Positions 44,758-54,288 are shown, numbered from the stretch's first letter. The stretch is 64,000 nucleotides of DNA from Microlunatus capsulatus (GCF_017876495.1 NZ_JAGIOB010000001.1:1302001-1366000); one strand, 5' to 3'. The notes: generated from the letters alone by a model not told the origin. Numbers and translations are program-made.

Positions 44758-47700
44758 CGGGACCGCACCCCGCTCGCGGCGGGGCGCCGGCGCAGGTCCA
44801 GCGTCAGCGGGTGCTCCTGCGGCAGGGCCGCCCGGGCGCCGGCCTCGGCGTCGAGGGCGGCGACGTCGACCGGTCCGGGCGTGTGCCCGGAGGGCTCGAA
44901 CCGCCGCGCGCGCCGGGCCTCGGCCTCGGCCGCGTTCACCGGCGGGTGGGCGTAGGACCGGCCGCCCGGGTGGACGACGTGGTAGGTCACGCCGCCCAGC
45001 GCGACCCCGTTCGCCCGGTCGACGACGTCGAGGTGCAGCGGGGCGTCGACCTCCAGGGTCGGGTGCAGGGCCGACCACGGCGTCCACGCCTGGTAGCGGA
45101 TGCCGGCGACGTGCTGGCCGCTCGTCCCGGTCGGCGCCAGCGGCACCGGCCGGCCGTTGCAGGTCAGCACCTGGCGCTCGGGCACGAAGCCGTCGACGAG
45201 GACCTGGACCCGCTCGGTCGAGGAGTCGACGTAGCGCGCGGTGCCGCCGGAGCTGGCCTCCTCCCCCAGCACGTTCCAGGGCTCGATGGCCTGGCGCAGC
45301 TCCACGCGGACGGGGCTGCCGTCGGCCGCGCTGACGGTGGTCTCGCCGATCCGGGGGAAGCGGAACTCGCCGAAGGGGGTCAGCCAGGCCGGGTCGACGT
45401 CCAGCCCGTGCGCGCGCAGGTCCGCCACGACCTCGGCGGCGTCGGCCAGCGCGAAGTGCGGCAGCAGGAAGCGCTCGTGCAACGCCGGGCCCCAGCGGAC
45501 CAGCGGGCCGGCGTAGGGCTCCTTGGCGAAGCGGGCCACCAGGGCGCGGACCAGCAGCGCCTGGACCAGCCCCATGTCCGGGTGCGGCGGCATCTCGAAC
45601 GCGCGCAGCTCCAGCAGCCCCAGCCGCCCGCGGGTGGCGTTGGGGCTCCACAGCTTGTCGACGCAGAACTCCGACCGGTGCGCGTTGCCGGTGAGGTCGG
45701 TGAGCAGGTTCCGCAGCGAGCGGTCGACCCGCCAGGGCCGCAGGTCGTCGGCGGGTAGCGCCGCGATCTCGGCGAAGGCGGTCTCCAGCTCGTACGTCGC
45801 GTCGGGGCGGCCCTCGTCGGCGCGCGGCGCCTGGCTGGTGGCGCCGACGAAGCGGCCCGAGAACAGGTAGGACAGCGACGGGTGGTGCTGCCAGAAGGTG
45901 AGCATGCTGACGAGCAGGTCGGGCCGGCGCAGCAGCGGCGAGCGGGCCGGCGTCGGGCCGCCGAGGGTGAGGTGGTTGCCGCCCCCGGTGCCGCGGTGCC
46001 CGCCGTCGAGGGCGAAGGTCTCGGTGCCGAGGCCCTGCTCGGCGGCCAGCCGGTGCACCGTGCGGGTCACCTCGGCGAGCTCGGCCCAGCCGGCCGTCGG
46101 GTGCAGGTTGACCTCGATGACGCCCGGGTCGGGGGTGACGCCCAGGGTGCGGACCCGCGGGTCCGGCGGCGGGCCGTAGCCCTCCAGCACGACGGGGGTG
46201 CCCAGCGCGGCGGCGCACCGCTCGACGAGCCGCACCAGCTCGACGAAGCGCTCGAGCTGCTCCAGCGGCGGCAGGAAGACGTGCACCGAGCCGTCCCTGG
46301 GCTCGACGACCAGCGCGGTGCGGGCGGGCACCTCGTCGGGGTCGGCGACGACGGCGTGCAGCCCCTCGCCGGGCTCGGCCAGCACGTCGTCGGGCGCGAC
46401 GTAGGACGCCTCGCCCGGACCCTCGCGGTCGGACCAGGAGAGGGAGTCCAACGGCAGCCGCATGCCGGCCGGGTAGTCCCCCGGCACCAGCACGACGCGG
46501 TCGCGGCGGGTCCGCCAGACCGGGCTGGACCAGGCGCCGCCGAACCAGGACGGGACCAGCGGCAGCACCCAGGCAGCGGGGTCCGTCGCGGCGGCGTCGA
46601 GGTCGGCGGCCAGCGCCGGGGAGGCCGTCCGCGGGTCCTGGCCGGGCCGCGGGCCGACGGGCTGGCGCAGGTCGGCGGCCAGCGCCGCGAGCGGGTCCTC
46701 GTAGCAGGGCTGCGCCTGCGTCGCGGGGAGCCCGGCCTCGGTCGCCAGCCGGGCGGCGAGCGCCGCGGCGCGGGCCGGGGCGTCGTCGCCGGCCGTGCGC
46801 TGCTGCGGGTCGGCCAGCAGGGCGGGGTCGGCCCACAGCGGCACGCCGTCCGCGCGCCAGACCAGGCCGATCTCCCAGCGGGGCTGGTCCTCGCCGGGGT
46901 ACCAGCGGCCCTGGCTGCGCTGGACGAGCCCGCCGCGGGCGTAGTGCTCGGCCAGCCGCAGGGCCAGCCGGTCGGCCCGCTCCCGCTTGTCGGCGCCGTC
47001 GGCCGTCACCGTCCACTCCGGGGCGCTCGGCCGGTCGAGCGCGACGAAGGTGGGCTCGCCGCCCATCGTCAGCTCCAGCCCGGCGGCGGCCAGCCGCTCG
47101 TCGACGAGCGCGCCGACCCGCGAGATCCCGTCCACCTGGGCGGGCGTGTAGGGCCGGGTGACCCGCAGGTCCTCGTGCACCCGGGTGATGCTGCTGGAGA
47201 AGCTGAACGTGGTCTCGCTGGGGTCGGTGGCGCCGGTGACGGGCGCCGCCGAGGACGGCTCGGGCGTGGCGGCGAGCGGGATGTGGCCCTCGCTGGCGAA
47301 CAGCGCCGAGGTGGGGTCCAGCCCGATCCAGCCGGCCCCGGGCAGGAACACCTCGGCCCACGCGTGCAGGTCGGTGAAGTCCTCGGCGGGGCCGCCCGCG
47401 CCGGGCACGTCGGGCGCGAGCTGCACGAGGTAGCCCGAGACGAAGCGGGCGGCGAGCCCGAGGTGCCGCAGCGCGGTGACGAGCAGCCAGGCCGAGTCGC
47501 GGCAGCTGCCGACCGCCCGGGTGAGGGTCTCGGCCGGGGTCTGGACGCCCTCCTCCATCCGCAGCGAGTAGGCGACGTCACCGTTCACCGCGCTGTTGAG
47601 GGCGACCAGGACGTCGATCGTCGAGCGGCCCTCGAGCCCGCTGCGCACCCGGTCCAGCCAGCCGGCCAGCACCGGGTCGGCCGCGGCCGTGCCGAGGTAG

Positions 47701-48047
47701 GGCTGCAGGTCACGGGCCAGCTGGTCGTCGTAGGCGAAGGGGAAGGTCCCGGCGTAGGGCTCGACGAAGAAGTCGAAGGGGTTGATGACGCCGAGGTCGG
47801 CGACCAGCCCGACGGTGATCTCCAGGGTGTCGGCCGGGTGCGGGAAGACGAGCCGCGCGAGGTGGTTCCCGAAGGGGTCCTGCTGCCAGTTGACGAAGTG
47901 GTCGGCCGGGCTGACCGTCAGCGAGTAGGCGCTCACCGGGGTGCGCGTGTGCGGTGCCGGCCGCAGCCGCACCACGTGCGGGCCGATCCCGATGCTCCGG
48001 TCGAACCGGTAGGTGGTGCGGTGCTCCAGCGCGACCTTGGTGCTCAT
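44754..48047 (-). CDS. Transglutaminase-DUF2126 fusion, predicted amidoligase (operon gene 1)
   Basis: 1097 residues from ATG 48047 with AGGGAG upstream. Residues about 5-85 are a transglutaminase-N domain and 150-270 a transglutaminase-like core with triad Cys182 (GSCRDSAW), His228 (DLHAWAEVF) and Asp244 (IGLDPTSA). The rest (about 320-1090) is DUF2126, predicted from family studies to be a glutamine-synthetase-like COOH-NH2 ligase; conserved blocks include MGGEPTFVALD, EVNLHPTAGWAELAEV, GGHRGTGGGNHLTLGG, EFCVDKLWSP and LELRAFEMPPHPDMG. First gene of the operon; the later two genes overlap in GTGA pairs. Confidence 0.9.
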   Translation of the reverse strand: MSTKVALEHRTTYRFDRSIGIGPHVVRLRPAPHTRTPVSAYSLTVSPADHFVNWQQDPFGNHLARLVFPHPADTLEITVGLVADLGVINPFDFFVEPYAGTFPFAYDDQLARDLQPYLGTAAADPVLAGWLDRVRSGLEGRSTIDVLVALNSAVNGDVAYSLRMEEGVQTPAETLTRAVGSCRDSAWLLVTALRHLGLAARFVSGYLVQLAPDVPGAGGPAEDFTDLHAWAEVFLPGAGWIGLDPTSALFASEGHIPLAATPEPSSAAPVTGATDPSETTFSFSSSITRVHEDLRVTRPYTPAQVDGISRVGALVDERLAAAGLELTMGGEPTFVALDRPSAPEWTVTADGADKRERADRLALRLAEHYARGGLVQRSQGRWYPGEDQPRWEIGLVWRADGVPLWADPALLADPQQRTAGDDAPARAAALAARLATEAGLPATQAQPCYEDPLAALAADLRQPVGPRPGQDPRTASPALAADLDAAATDPAAWVLPLVPSWFGGAWSSPVWRTRRDRVVLVPGDYPAGMRLPLDSLSWSDREGPGEASYVAPDDVLAEPGEGLHAVVADPDEVPARTALVVEPRDGSVHVFLPPLEQLERFVELVRLVERCAAALGTPVVLEGYGPPPDPRVRTLGVTPDPGVIEVNLHPTAGWAELAEVTRTVHRLAAEQGLGTETFALDGGHRGTGGGNHLTLGGPTPARSPLLRRPDLLVSMLTFWQHHPSLSYLFSGRFVGATSQAPRADEGRPDATYELETAFAEIAALPADDLRPWRVDRSLRNLLTDLTGNAHRSEFCVDKLWSPNATRGRLGLLELRAFEMPPHPDMGLVQALLVRALVARFAKEPYAGPLVRWGPALHERFLLPHFALADAAEVVADLRAHGLDVDPAWLTPFGEFRFPRIGETTVSAADGSPVRVELRQAIEPWNVLGEEASSGGTARYVDSSTERVQVLVDGFVPERQVLTCNGRPVPLAPTGTSGQHVAGIRYQAWTPWSALHPTLEVDAPLHLDVVDRANGVALGGVTYHVVHPGGRSYAHPPVNAAEAEARRARRFEPSGHTPGPVDVAALDAEAGARAALPQEHPLTLDLRRRPAASGVRSR

Positions 48048-48089
48048 CGACGACTCCCTGACCTGCTCGACGGGCACGGGCGGGGACGA

Positions 48090-48113
48090 GGGCCGGACGA
48101 CGGCGTCCGGCCC
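48090..48113 (-). terminator. Hairpin after ahcY
   Basis: Perfect 10-bp stem (GGGCCGGACG with its complement) around a 4-base loop, 22 bases after the ahcY stop and before the transglutaminase-DUF2126 gene on the same strand. Confidence 0.6.
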
Positions 48114-48135
48114 CGTCCGGGACCTGCGGGCTGGC

Positions 48136-49572
48136 TCAGTAGCGGTACTGGTCGGACTTGAACGGCCCGGTCGTCGGCACGCCGAGGTAGTCGGCCTGCT
48201 TGTCGGTCAGCTCGGTGAGCTTGACCCCCAGCGCGTCGAGGTGCAGCCGGGCCACGGCCTCGTCGAGGTGCTTGGGCAGGGTGTAGACCCCGACCGGGTA
48301 CTCCTGCGGCTTGGTGTAGAGCTCGATCTGGGCCAGCACCTGGTTGGTGAAGGAGTTGCTCATCACGAAGCTGGGGTGGCCGGTGGCGTTGCCGAGGTTC
48401 ATCAGCCGGCCCTCGCTGAGCACGATGACCGAGCGCTCGCCGTCGGTGCCGCCGTCGAAGACCCACTGGTCGACCTGCGGCTTGATCCGGACCCGGGTGG
48501 CGTCGGGGCGCTTGGCCAGCCCGGCCATGTCGATCTCGTTGTCGAAGTGGCCGATGTTGGCCACGATCGCCTGGTTCTTCATCCGGCCCATCTGGTCGGC
48601 GGTGATGACGCCGAGGCAGCCGGTCGCGGTGACGAAGATGTCGACGAGCGGCAGCGCCTCCTCCAGGGTGGTGACCTGGAACCCGTCCATGGCCGCCTGC
48701 AGCGCGCAGATCGGGTCGACCTCGGTGACGATGACGCGGGCGCCCTGGCCGCGCAGCGCCTCGGCGCAGCCCTTGCCGACGTCGCCGTAGCCGCAGACGA
48801 GGACGGTCTTGCCGCCGATGAGGACGTCGGTCGCCCGGTTCAGGCCGTCGATCAGCGAGTGCCGGGTGCCGTACTTGTTGTCGAACTTGGACTTGGTCAC
48901 CGAGTCGTTGACGTTGATCGCCGGGAACAGCAGCTGGTCGCCGCGGAACATCTCGTAGAGCCGGTGCACGCCGGTGGTGGTCTCCTCGGTGACGCCCTGG
49001 ATGGCGTTGCCGATGGCCAGCCAGTCGACGTCCTCCTCGAGGGTGCGCTTGATGAGCGCGATGATGACGTGCAGCTCCTCGGGGTCGTCGTCCTCGGCCT
49101 GCGGGACCTGGCCGGTCTTGACCGCCTCGACCGCCCGGTGCACCAGCAGGGTGGCGTCCCCGCCGTCGTCGAGGATCATGTTGGCCAGCTTGCCGTCGGG
49201 CCAGCGCAGGATCTCCAGCGTCTGCTCCCAGTACTCCTCCAGCGTCTCGCCCTTCCAGGCGAACACGGGCGAGCCGGCCGGGGCCTCGGGCGTGCCGTCG
49301 CCGACGACGACGGCCGCGGCGGCCTGGTCCTGGGTGGAGAAGATGTTGCAGCTGGCCCAGCGGACCTCCGCGCCCAGGGCGACGAGGGTCTCGATCAGCA
49401 CGGCGGTCTGGGTCGTCATGTGGATCGACCCGGCGATCCGGGCGCCGGTGAGCGGCTTCGACTCCCCGAACTGCTCGCGCATGGCCATCAGACCCGGCAT
49501 CTCGTGCTCGGCGAGCTTGATCTCGAGGCGGCCGAAGTCGGCCAGGGTCAGATCTGCGACGCGGTAGTCCAT
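48136..49572 (-). CDS. ahcY: Adenosylhomocysteinase
   Basis: 478 residues from ATG 49572. Hydrolyses S-adenosylhomocysteine to adenosine and homocysteine, clearing the product of methylations. The NAD site [13 protein letters not shown] (about residues 245-257), the substrate segments [15 protein letters not shown] and [21 protein letters not shown], and the C-terminal KSDQYRY end are all present. Size fits the long bacterial/mycobacterial form. TACGCT lies 7 bases before the start and no Shine-Dalgarno is seen. CDF transporter gene lies upstream on the same strand. Confidence 0.97.
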   Translation of the reverse strand: MDYRVADLTLADFGRLEIKLAEHEMPGLMAMREQFGESKPLTGARIAGSIHMTTQTAVLIETLVALGAEVRWASCNIFSTQDQAAAAVVVGDGTPEAPAGSPVFAWKGETLEEYWEQTLEILRWPDGKLANMILDDGGDATLLVHRAVEAVKTGQVPQAEDDDPEELHVIIALIKRTLEEDVDWLAIGNAIQGVTEETTTGVHRLYEMFRGDQLLFPAINVNDSVTKSKFDNKYGTRHSLIDGLNRATDVLIGGKTVLVCGYGDVGKGCAEALRGQGARVIVTEVDPICALQAAMDGFQVTTLEEALPLVDIFVTATGCLGVITADQMGRMKNQAIVANIGHFDNEIDMAGLAKRPDATRVRIKPQVDQWVFDGGTDGERSVIVLSEGRLMNLGNATGHPSFVMSNSFTNQVLAQIELYTKPQEYPVGVYTLPKHLDEAVARLHLDALGVKLTELTDKQADYLGVPTTGPFKSDQYRY

Positions 49573-49579
49573 GGGGCCC

Positions 49580-49585
49580 AGCGTA
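49580..49585 (-). promoter_or_regulatory. -10 hexamer TACGCT, leaderless type
   Basis: On the minus strand TACGCT ends 7 bases before ATG 49572 of ahcY, inside the 55-base gap after the CDF gene. Confidence 0.45.
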
Positions 49586-49627
49586 GGGGCTCCCGCCGAC
49601 AGCGTCCTCCTGTGCCGCGGGGCGGTC

Positions 49628-50611
49628 TCAGTGCGCCGGGGCACCCGGCCGCTCGGGCCGCGGCGCGGGGGTGTAGTCGGCGTGGAAGACGTCCGGCTCG
49701 AGGTAGAGCGCGGTCACCATCGGCTCGGCCTCGCGGATGGCCCGCTCGGCCGCGTCGATGGCCTCGGCGACCTCGCCGGCGGTCTCCGCGGCCGGCACCG
49801 CGATCTTGGCGGCGACCAGGATCTCCTCCGGACCGAGGTGCAGCGTCTTCATGTGGATGAGCCCCTCGACGCCCGGGGTCCCGGTGATCGCGGCCTCGAT
49901 CCTCCGGACCGCCTCCGGCCCGGCGGACTCCCCCAGCAGCAGGCTCTTGGTCTCGTAGGCCAGCGAGATGGCGACGGCGACGAGCAGCAGGCCGATCATC
50001 GCCGTGCCGACGACGTCGAACAGCCCGTTGCGCGTGAGCAGCGTGAGCCCCACGCCGAACAGCGCGAAGACCAGGCCGACGAGCGCGGCGAAGTCCTCGA
50101 GCAGGATGACGGGCAGCTCGGGGGCCTTGGCGCTCTTGACGAAGCGGCCGAGGCTCTGCTTCCCGCGGGACTTGTTGGCCTCGCGGACCGCCGTCCGGAA
50201 CGACAGCGACTCGGCGACGATCGCCGCGGCCAGCACGGCCAGCGGCACCCACCACCACCGGCTGTCGAGGAGCTCGTTGCCGTGGCCCTCCTGGATCTCC
50301 TCGTACTTGTGGTACGCCTCGTAGAGCGCGAAGACCCCGCCGATGCTGAACAGCACGATGGAGACCAGGAACGCGAAGACGTAGCGCTCGCGGCCGAAGC
50401 CGAAGGGGTGCTCGGCCGTCGGCGCCCGGCGGGCCCGCTTGCCGCCGACGAGCAGCAGCACCTGGTTGCCGGAGTCGGCCACCGAGTGGATGGCCTCGGC
50501 CAGCATCGAGGAGGCGCCGGTCAGCGCCCAGGCCCCGAACTTGGTCGCCGCGATGGCGAGGTTCGCGGTCAGCGCGGCCACGACGGCCCTGGTCCCACCT
50601 TCGGTGCTCAC
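49628..50611 (-). CDS. Cation diffusion facilitator family transporter
   Basis: 327 residues, GTG start. Six membrane helices and a C-terminal cytoplasmic domain. The helix-2 metal site is [13 protein letters not shown] (HxxxD) and the helix-5 site is [10 protein letters not shown], with Glu-Asp where zinc-selective members have His-Asp, which suggests a metal other than zinc or altered selectivity (inference). The loop [21 protein letters not shown] is typical of one CDF subgroup. The C-terminal domain has [24 protein letters not shown]. Confidence 0.9.
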   Translation of the reverse strand: MSTEGGTRAVVAALTANLAIAATKFGAWALTGASSMLAEAIHSVADSGNQVLLLVGGKRARRAPTAEHPFGFGRERYVFAFLVSIVLFSIGGVFALYEAYHKYEEIQEGHGNELLDSRWWWVPLAVLAAAIVAESLSFRTAVREANKSRGKQSLGRFVKSAKAPELPVILLEDFAALVGLVFALFGVGLTLLTRNGLFDVVGTAMIGLLLVAVAISLAYETKSLLLGESAGPEAVRRIEAAITGTPGVEGLIHMKTLHLGPEEILVAAKIAVPAAETAGEVAEAIDAAERAIREAEPMVTALYLEPDVFHADYTPAPRPERPGAPAH

Positions 50612-50663
50612 GCCCGGATCCTCTCAGACCCGCCGACGGCTCCGCCGGAGGCCGGGCAGCGGG

Positions 50664-51686
50664 TCAGAGGTCGACGTAGCGGCCGAGGCCGACGGCCAGG
50701 TAGACCGCGGCGAACATGCCGGTCTGCAGCAGGTGGGCGTAGCGCTCGACGTCGGAGCCGTGGTGCTGGCTGACGGTGCAGACCCGCACGTCCTGGTGCT
50801 CGGCGGCGGCGCGCAGCCGGTTGAGGTCGCGGCGGACCAGGCTGTCCTGGCTGCCGTCGTCGAGCAGCACGAGGGCGGGCCGGCGGTCGGCGTCGGCGTC
50901 GTCCTCGAAGGGGTCGGCGAAGGGGTCGCGCGGGACCTGGGACTCCAGGATCGGCAGCAGCTCGTCGGCGTCGGCGGCCAGCGCGGCGCGCCCGCTCGCG
51001 GCCCGCAGGGCCTCGGCGACGCGACGGCTCGCGCGGGCGGCGAGCACGGTGCCGCCCCAGGCCAGCGGCTGGGCCTCGGCCAGGCTGACGGCGAGGTCCT
51101 TGGCGGGGTTCTCCGAGACGTCGAGGAACGGGGAGCAGTCGGCGGCGACCTGGTCGAGGGCGTCGGCGACGGCCTGCGGGTCGACGACCGGCCCCAGGCC
51201 GAGGCGCTGCAGCCCGGCGAGGGTGACCACCGCCGCCGACAGCGGGTCGGCGGCCGAGGTCGGCAGCAGCACGGTGGAGCGCGAGGCGGCGTGCTCGGCG
51301 ACCAGCGAGGCCGGCGGGCAGGCGATGAGCAGCTGGCAGCCGCGGCGGACGGCCTCGTGCACCGTGGCCACCACGCCCGGCTCGGCGCCGTCGCTCGCCA
51401 TCACGACGACGAGGTCGAGCGCGCCGACCCAGCCGGGCAGGCCGTGGGCGGGCCAGGCGACGAACGGCACCGGGCAGACGGGCTCCAGCACCGCGCGCAG
51501 CAGCCGCGCCTCCGAGCCGGCGGCGATGACGGCGCGCGGCCGGACGTCGTCGGTCAGGGTGGCGAGCGGCCGCTCGGCGTCGGCGGCCTCCCGGCGCACC
51601 CGGGCGCCGGCCTCGGCGAGCCGGCGCAGCACGGCGTCGGCGCCCTCCAGCGCGGAGCGGTCCTCCAGCAGCGAGTCCTCGAACAC
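50664..51686 (-). CDS. SIS-domain protein, phosphoglucose/phosphomannose isomerase-like
   Basis: 340 residues, GTG start. Two SIS-like halves: the first contains VIAAGSEARLLRAVLE and LVVVMASDGAEPGVVATVHEAVRRGCQLLIA (about residues 52-125), the second the LESQVPRDPFADPFED region and a C-terminal AHLLQTGMFAAVYLAVGLGRYVDL, the usual ending of actinobacterial members next to manB. These may act as phosphomannose/phosphoglucose isomerases, but catalytic residues are poorly conserved and activity is unproven. Trm112-like gene lies 4 bases upstream. Confidence 0.82.
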   Translation of the reverse strand: MFEDSLLEDRSALEGADAVLRRLAEAGARVRREAADAERPLATLTDDVRPRAVIAAGSEARLLRAVLEPVCPVPFVAWPAHGLPGWVGALDLVVVMASDGAEPGVVATVHEAVRRGCQLLIACPPASLVAEHAASRSTVLLPTSAADPLSAAVVTLAGLQRLGLGPVVDPQAVADALDQVAADCSPFLDVSENPAKDLAVSLAEAQPLAWGGTVLAARASRRVAEALRAASGRAALAADADELLPILESQVPRDPFADPFEDDADADRRPALVLLDDGSQDSLVRRDLNRLRAAAEHQDVRVCTVSQHHGSDVERYAHLLQTGMFAAVYLAVGLGRYVDL

Positions 51687-51690
51687 GGGG

Positions 51691-51879
51691 TCAGCCGGCG
51701 TCGGGCCGGCGGGCCTCGTCGATGAGGAGCACGGGGATGCCCTGCCGCACGGGGTACGCCAGACCGCAGTCGGCGGCGAGGCAGACCAGCTCCTCGCGCT
51801 CGTGGTCGACGGCCAGCGCGCCGTGGCAGTGGGGGCAGGCCAGGATCTCCAGCAGCTCGGGAGCCAGCTCGACAGCCAT
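51691..51879 (-). CDS. Trm112 family small protein
   Basis: 62 residues, ATG start. The zinc-ribbon-like Trm112 fold has Cys pairs in [11 protein letters not shown] (residues 15 and 18) and [21 protein letters not shown] (residues 33 and 38), then the signature [12 protein letters not shown]. In other organisms Trm112 activates methyltransferases; bacterial short versions often lie next to mannose or cell-wall genes. Between manB (57 bases upstream) and the SIS gene (4 bases downstream). Confidence 0.88.
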   Translation of the reverse strand: MAVELAPELLEILACPHCHGALAVDHEREELVCLAADCGLAYPVRQGIPVLLIDEARRPDAG

Positions 51880-51936
51880 CGTTCTCCTTCGGTCGTGCGG
51901 TCGGTGCCCGGCGGTGCGCGGTCCGCGCGACCGGGG

Positions 51937-53289
51937 TCAGCGGCGGACGAGCGCGAGCACCTCGTCGCGCAGGGACTCCATCATGTCCTGCGTCCGCGCC
52001 TCGACGTTCAGCCGGAGCAGCGGCTCGGTGTTGCTGGGCCGGACGTTGACCCACCAGTCCTCCCCCGCGACGGTCAGCCCGTCGACGTGGTCGGCCGTGC
52101 CGCGGCCGGCGAAGGCCTCCTCCACCCGGGCGATCGCGGCGGGCGCGTCGGTGACGGTGGAGTTGAGCTCGCCAGAGGGGACGTAGCGGGTGTACTCGGC
52201 GCTGAGGGCCGACAGCGGCTCGTCGGAGCGTCCCAGCAGGGCCAGCACGTGCAGCGCGGCCAGCATGCCGGTGTCGGCGCCCCAGAAGTCGCGGAAGTAG
52301 TAGTGCGCGGAGTGCTCGCCGCCGAAGATCGCCCCGTGCTCGGCCATCCCGGCCTTGACGAACGTGTGGCCGACCCGGGTGATGACGATCTCCCCGCCCA
52401 GCTCGCGGACGATCTCGGGCACCGACCAGGACGTGATCTTGTTGCAGACCACGGTGCTGCCCGGCTCGCGGGCCAGCTCGGAGCGGGCGATCATCGCCGT
52501 CACCGTGGAGGGCGTCACCACCTCCCCGCGCTCGTCGATGACGAAGCAGCGGTCGGCGTCGCCGTCGAAGACCAGGGCCAGGTCGGCGCCGTGCTCGCGG
52601 ACCGCGGCCTGGGCGTCGACGAGGTTCTCCGGCTCCAGCGGGTTGGGCTGGTGGTTCGGGAAGGTGCCGTCGGGGTCGGTGTAGAGGCCGACCAGGTCGA
52701 GGTCGAGGGTGCCGAGGACGGCGGGCAGGGTGTGCCCGGCCATCCCGTTGCCGGCGTCGGCGACCACCGTCAGCCGGCGGATCCCGGTGAGGTCGACGAG
52801 GGAGAGCAGGTGCTCGGCGTAGGCCGGCAGCAGGTCCTGCTCGGTGCGGGTCCCGCGGGTGGCGGCGGGGACGGGCTGCGCGCCCTGGGCGAGCCGGGCG
52901 ATCTCGACCAGCTGGGCCGGGTCGATCGGCTTCGCGCCCGGCCGGCAGAACTTCACGCCGTTGTAGGCGGCCGGGTTGTGGCTGGCGGTGAACATCGCGC
53001 CGGGCAGGTCCAGCCGGCCCGAGGCGAACCACAGCTCGTCGGTGCTGGCCAGGCCGATGTCGAGGACGTCGACGCCCCGGCTCAGCACGCCCTCGGTGAA
53101 CGCGGCGGACATCCGCTCACCGCTCACCCGCATGTCGCGGCCGAGCACCAGCTGGTCACCGGCGCCCAGACCCAGCACGGCGACCAGGGCCACGCCGACG
53201 GCCGTCGCCCCCGCCTCGTCCCACTCGGGGTCGGGGCCCTCGGTGACGCCGCGGATGTCGTTGGCCTTGAAGATTCCCTCGGTGATCAT
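51937..53289 (-). CDS. manB: Phosphomannomutase/phosphoglucomutase
   Basis: 450 residues, ATG start. Interconverts mannose-6-phosphate and mannose-1-phosphate (or the glucose forms), giving GDP-mannose precursors for envelope glycans. FKANDIRGV near the start, the phosphoserine loop MFTASHNPAAYNGVKFC (Ser in ASHNP), the metal loop FDGDADRCF and the sugar loop GGEHSAHYYFRDF are complete, ending with a phosphate-binding RPSNTEPLLRL. Mannose- or glucose-specificity cannot be told apart. TATGAT lies 8 bases before the start. Confidence 0.94.
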   Translation of the reverse strand: MITEGIFKANDIRGVTEGPDPEWDEAGATAVGVALVAVLGLGAGDQLVLGRDMRVSGERMSAAFTEGVLSRGVDVLDIGLASTDELWFASGRLDLPGAMFTASHNPAAYNGVKFCRPGAKPIDPAQLVEIARLAQGAQPVPAATRGTRTEQDLLPAYAEHLLSLVDLTGIRRLTVVADAGNGMAGHTLPAVLGTLDLDLVGLYTDPDGTFPNHQPNPLEPENLVDAQAAVREHGADLALVFDGDADRCFVIDERGEVVTPSTVTAMIARSELAREPGSTVVCNKITSWSVPEIVRELGGEIVITRVGHTFVKAGMAEHGAIFGGEHSAHYYFRDFWGADTGMLAALHVLALLGRSDEPLSALSAEYTRYVPSGELNSTVTDAPAAIARVEEAFAGRGTADHVDGLTVAGEDWWVNVRPSNTEPLLRLNVEARTQDMMESLRDEVLALVRR

Positions 53290-53303
53290 CGGTGCGGATC
53301 ATA

Positions 53304-53325
53304 CGGGGACGTCGTGACGTCCCCG
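53304..53325 (-). terminator. Hairpin after the DUF3499 gene
   Basis: Perfect 10-bp stem (CGGGGACGTC with its complement) with a 2-base centre, about 47 bases after the DUF3499 stop and just before the manB promoter. Confidence 0.5.
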
Positions 53326-53371
53326 GTCGACCGAGCCCCGGCGTGGGACCGCGTCACCGCCGCGCGCCGGT

Positions 53372-53743
53372 CTAGGCGTCGGGGTCGGCGAGCACCGTCA
53401 GGTGGCCGCGACGGCGCAGCTCGACGATCCCGGGACGGGTCCGGGCCGGCTCCTCGCCGGGCGGCGGCGGGTCGTAGGACAGCCCGACCTCGCGGACGGC
53501 GTCGGCCAGCGCCAGCAGGTCGTCGCTGCTGGGCCGCGGGTCGGGGTCGGCGGCGAGCCGGATGACCTCCCAACCGCGCGGCGCGGACAGCGCCGTGGCG
53601 TGGGTGCGGCACAGGTCGTAGCAGTGCGGCTCGGCCTGGGTGGCCAGCGGGCCGAGCACCGCAGTCGAGTCGCTGTAGACGTAGGTCAGGGTGGAGGTCG
53701 CCGGCTCCGAGCACCCCGACCGCGAACACCTTCGTGACCTCAC
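53372..53743 (-). CDS. DUF3499 family protein
   Basis: 123 residues, GTG start. Four Cys for a probable zinc site: Cys6 and Cys11 (RRCSRSGCS) and two in HCYDLCRTHA, around TLTYVYSDSTAVLGPLAT. The family is actinobacterial and almost always lies next to manB and the Rv3259-like gene, as here; function unknown. Divergent from the gene at 53842 across about 98 bases. Confidence 0.9.
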   Translation of the reverse strand: MRSRRCSRSGCSEPATSTLTYVYSDSTAVLGPLATQAEPHCYDLCRTHATALSAPRGWEVIRLAADPDPRPSSDDLLALADAVREVGLSYDPPPPGEEPARTRPGIVELRRRGHLTVLADPDA

Positions 53744-53828
53744 CTGCGCGACGCTACCCGCCGCCCGCCCCGGCGCCCGGGAGGCTCGCGTGGCCGGTCG
53801 CGCAGCCGGCGGAGCGGCCCCGGCGGCC

Positions 53829-53834
53829 TAGAGT
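53829..53834 (+). promoter_or_regulatory. -10 hexamer TAGAGT, leaderless type
   Basis: TAGAGT ends 7 bases before ATG 53842; no Shine-Dalgarno is present. It supports this start over the longer open frame from 53734. Confidence 0.55.
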
Positions 53835-53841
53835 GGCCGCC

Positions 53842-54288
53842 ATGTCGAACCGCCGCCGCGACCGCCACGGCCGGGGCCTGCGCGGCCCCCTCGCCGCCCC
53901 GTCGCCGCTGGCCGGCCGGCCCGCCAACCCGCCCCGCCCGGCCAGCCCGGCCGAGGCCTTCCACGAGGCGGTGCACGCCGCCGTCGAGCGGGTCGCCCGG
54001 GCCTGCCCCGACGCGGTCGCCGAGGTCGCCTTCGGGATCGAGGAGGTGCCCGTGCTGGAGCCGTCGTGGACCGGCCCGCACGTGCCGCTGGCGCTCGCCG
54101 TCGAGGCGACGGCCGACCGTCCCGCCCAGCTCGTGGTCTACCGCCGCCCCCTGGAGCACCGGGCCAGCAGCCGCCGCGGGCTGGCGCTGCTGGTGCACCG
54201 CACCGTCGTCGAGCAGCTCGCCGCCCTCACCGGGCGCAGCGTCGACGAGCTCGACCCCGACGGGCTGAGCGACGAGGACGACGACTAG
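53842..54288 (+). CDS. Metallopeptidase-like protein of the Rv3259 type
   Basis: 148 residues. N-terminal basic, Pro-rich tail (about 1-40), then the family core FHEAVHAAVERVARACPDAVAEVAFGIEEVPVLEPSW (in parts, about 45-80), LVVYRRPLEHRA and LLVHRTVVEQLAALTGRSVDELDPDG. The family is annotated as zincin-like, but the HExxH that true zincins carry is absent: the equivalent place reads LVHRTVVEQLA. Activity as a peptidase is doubtful. Neighbours (DUF3499, manB, whiB2) match the mycobacterial locus. Confidence 0.8.
   Translation: MSNRRRDRHGRGLRGPLAAPSPLAGRPANPPRPASPAEAFHEAVHAAVERVARACPDAVAEVAFGIEEVPVLEPSWTGPHVPLALAVEATADRPAQLVVYRRPLEHRASSRRGLALLVHRTVVEQLAALTGRSVDELDPDGLSDEDDD

Noticed and set aside
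48048-49627. SAH riboswitch near ahcY
   Set aside because: The gap before ahcY is 55 bases and the apparent -10 lies 7 bases from the ATG, leaving no room for a leader.
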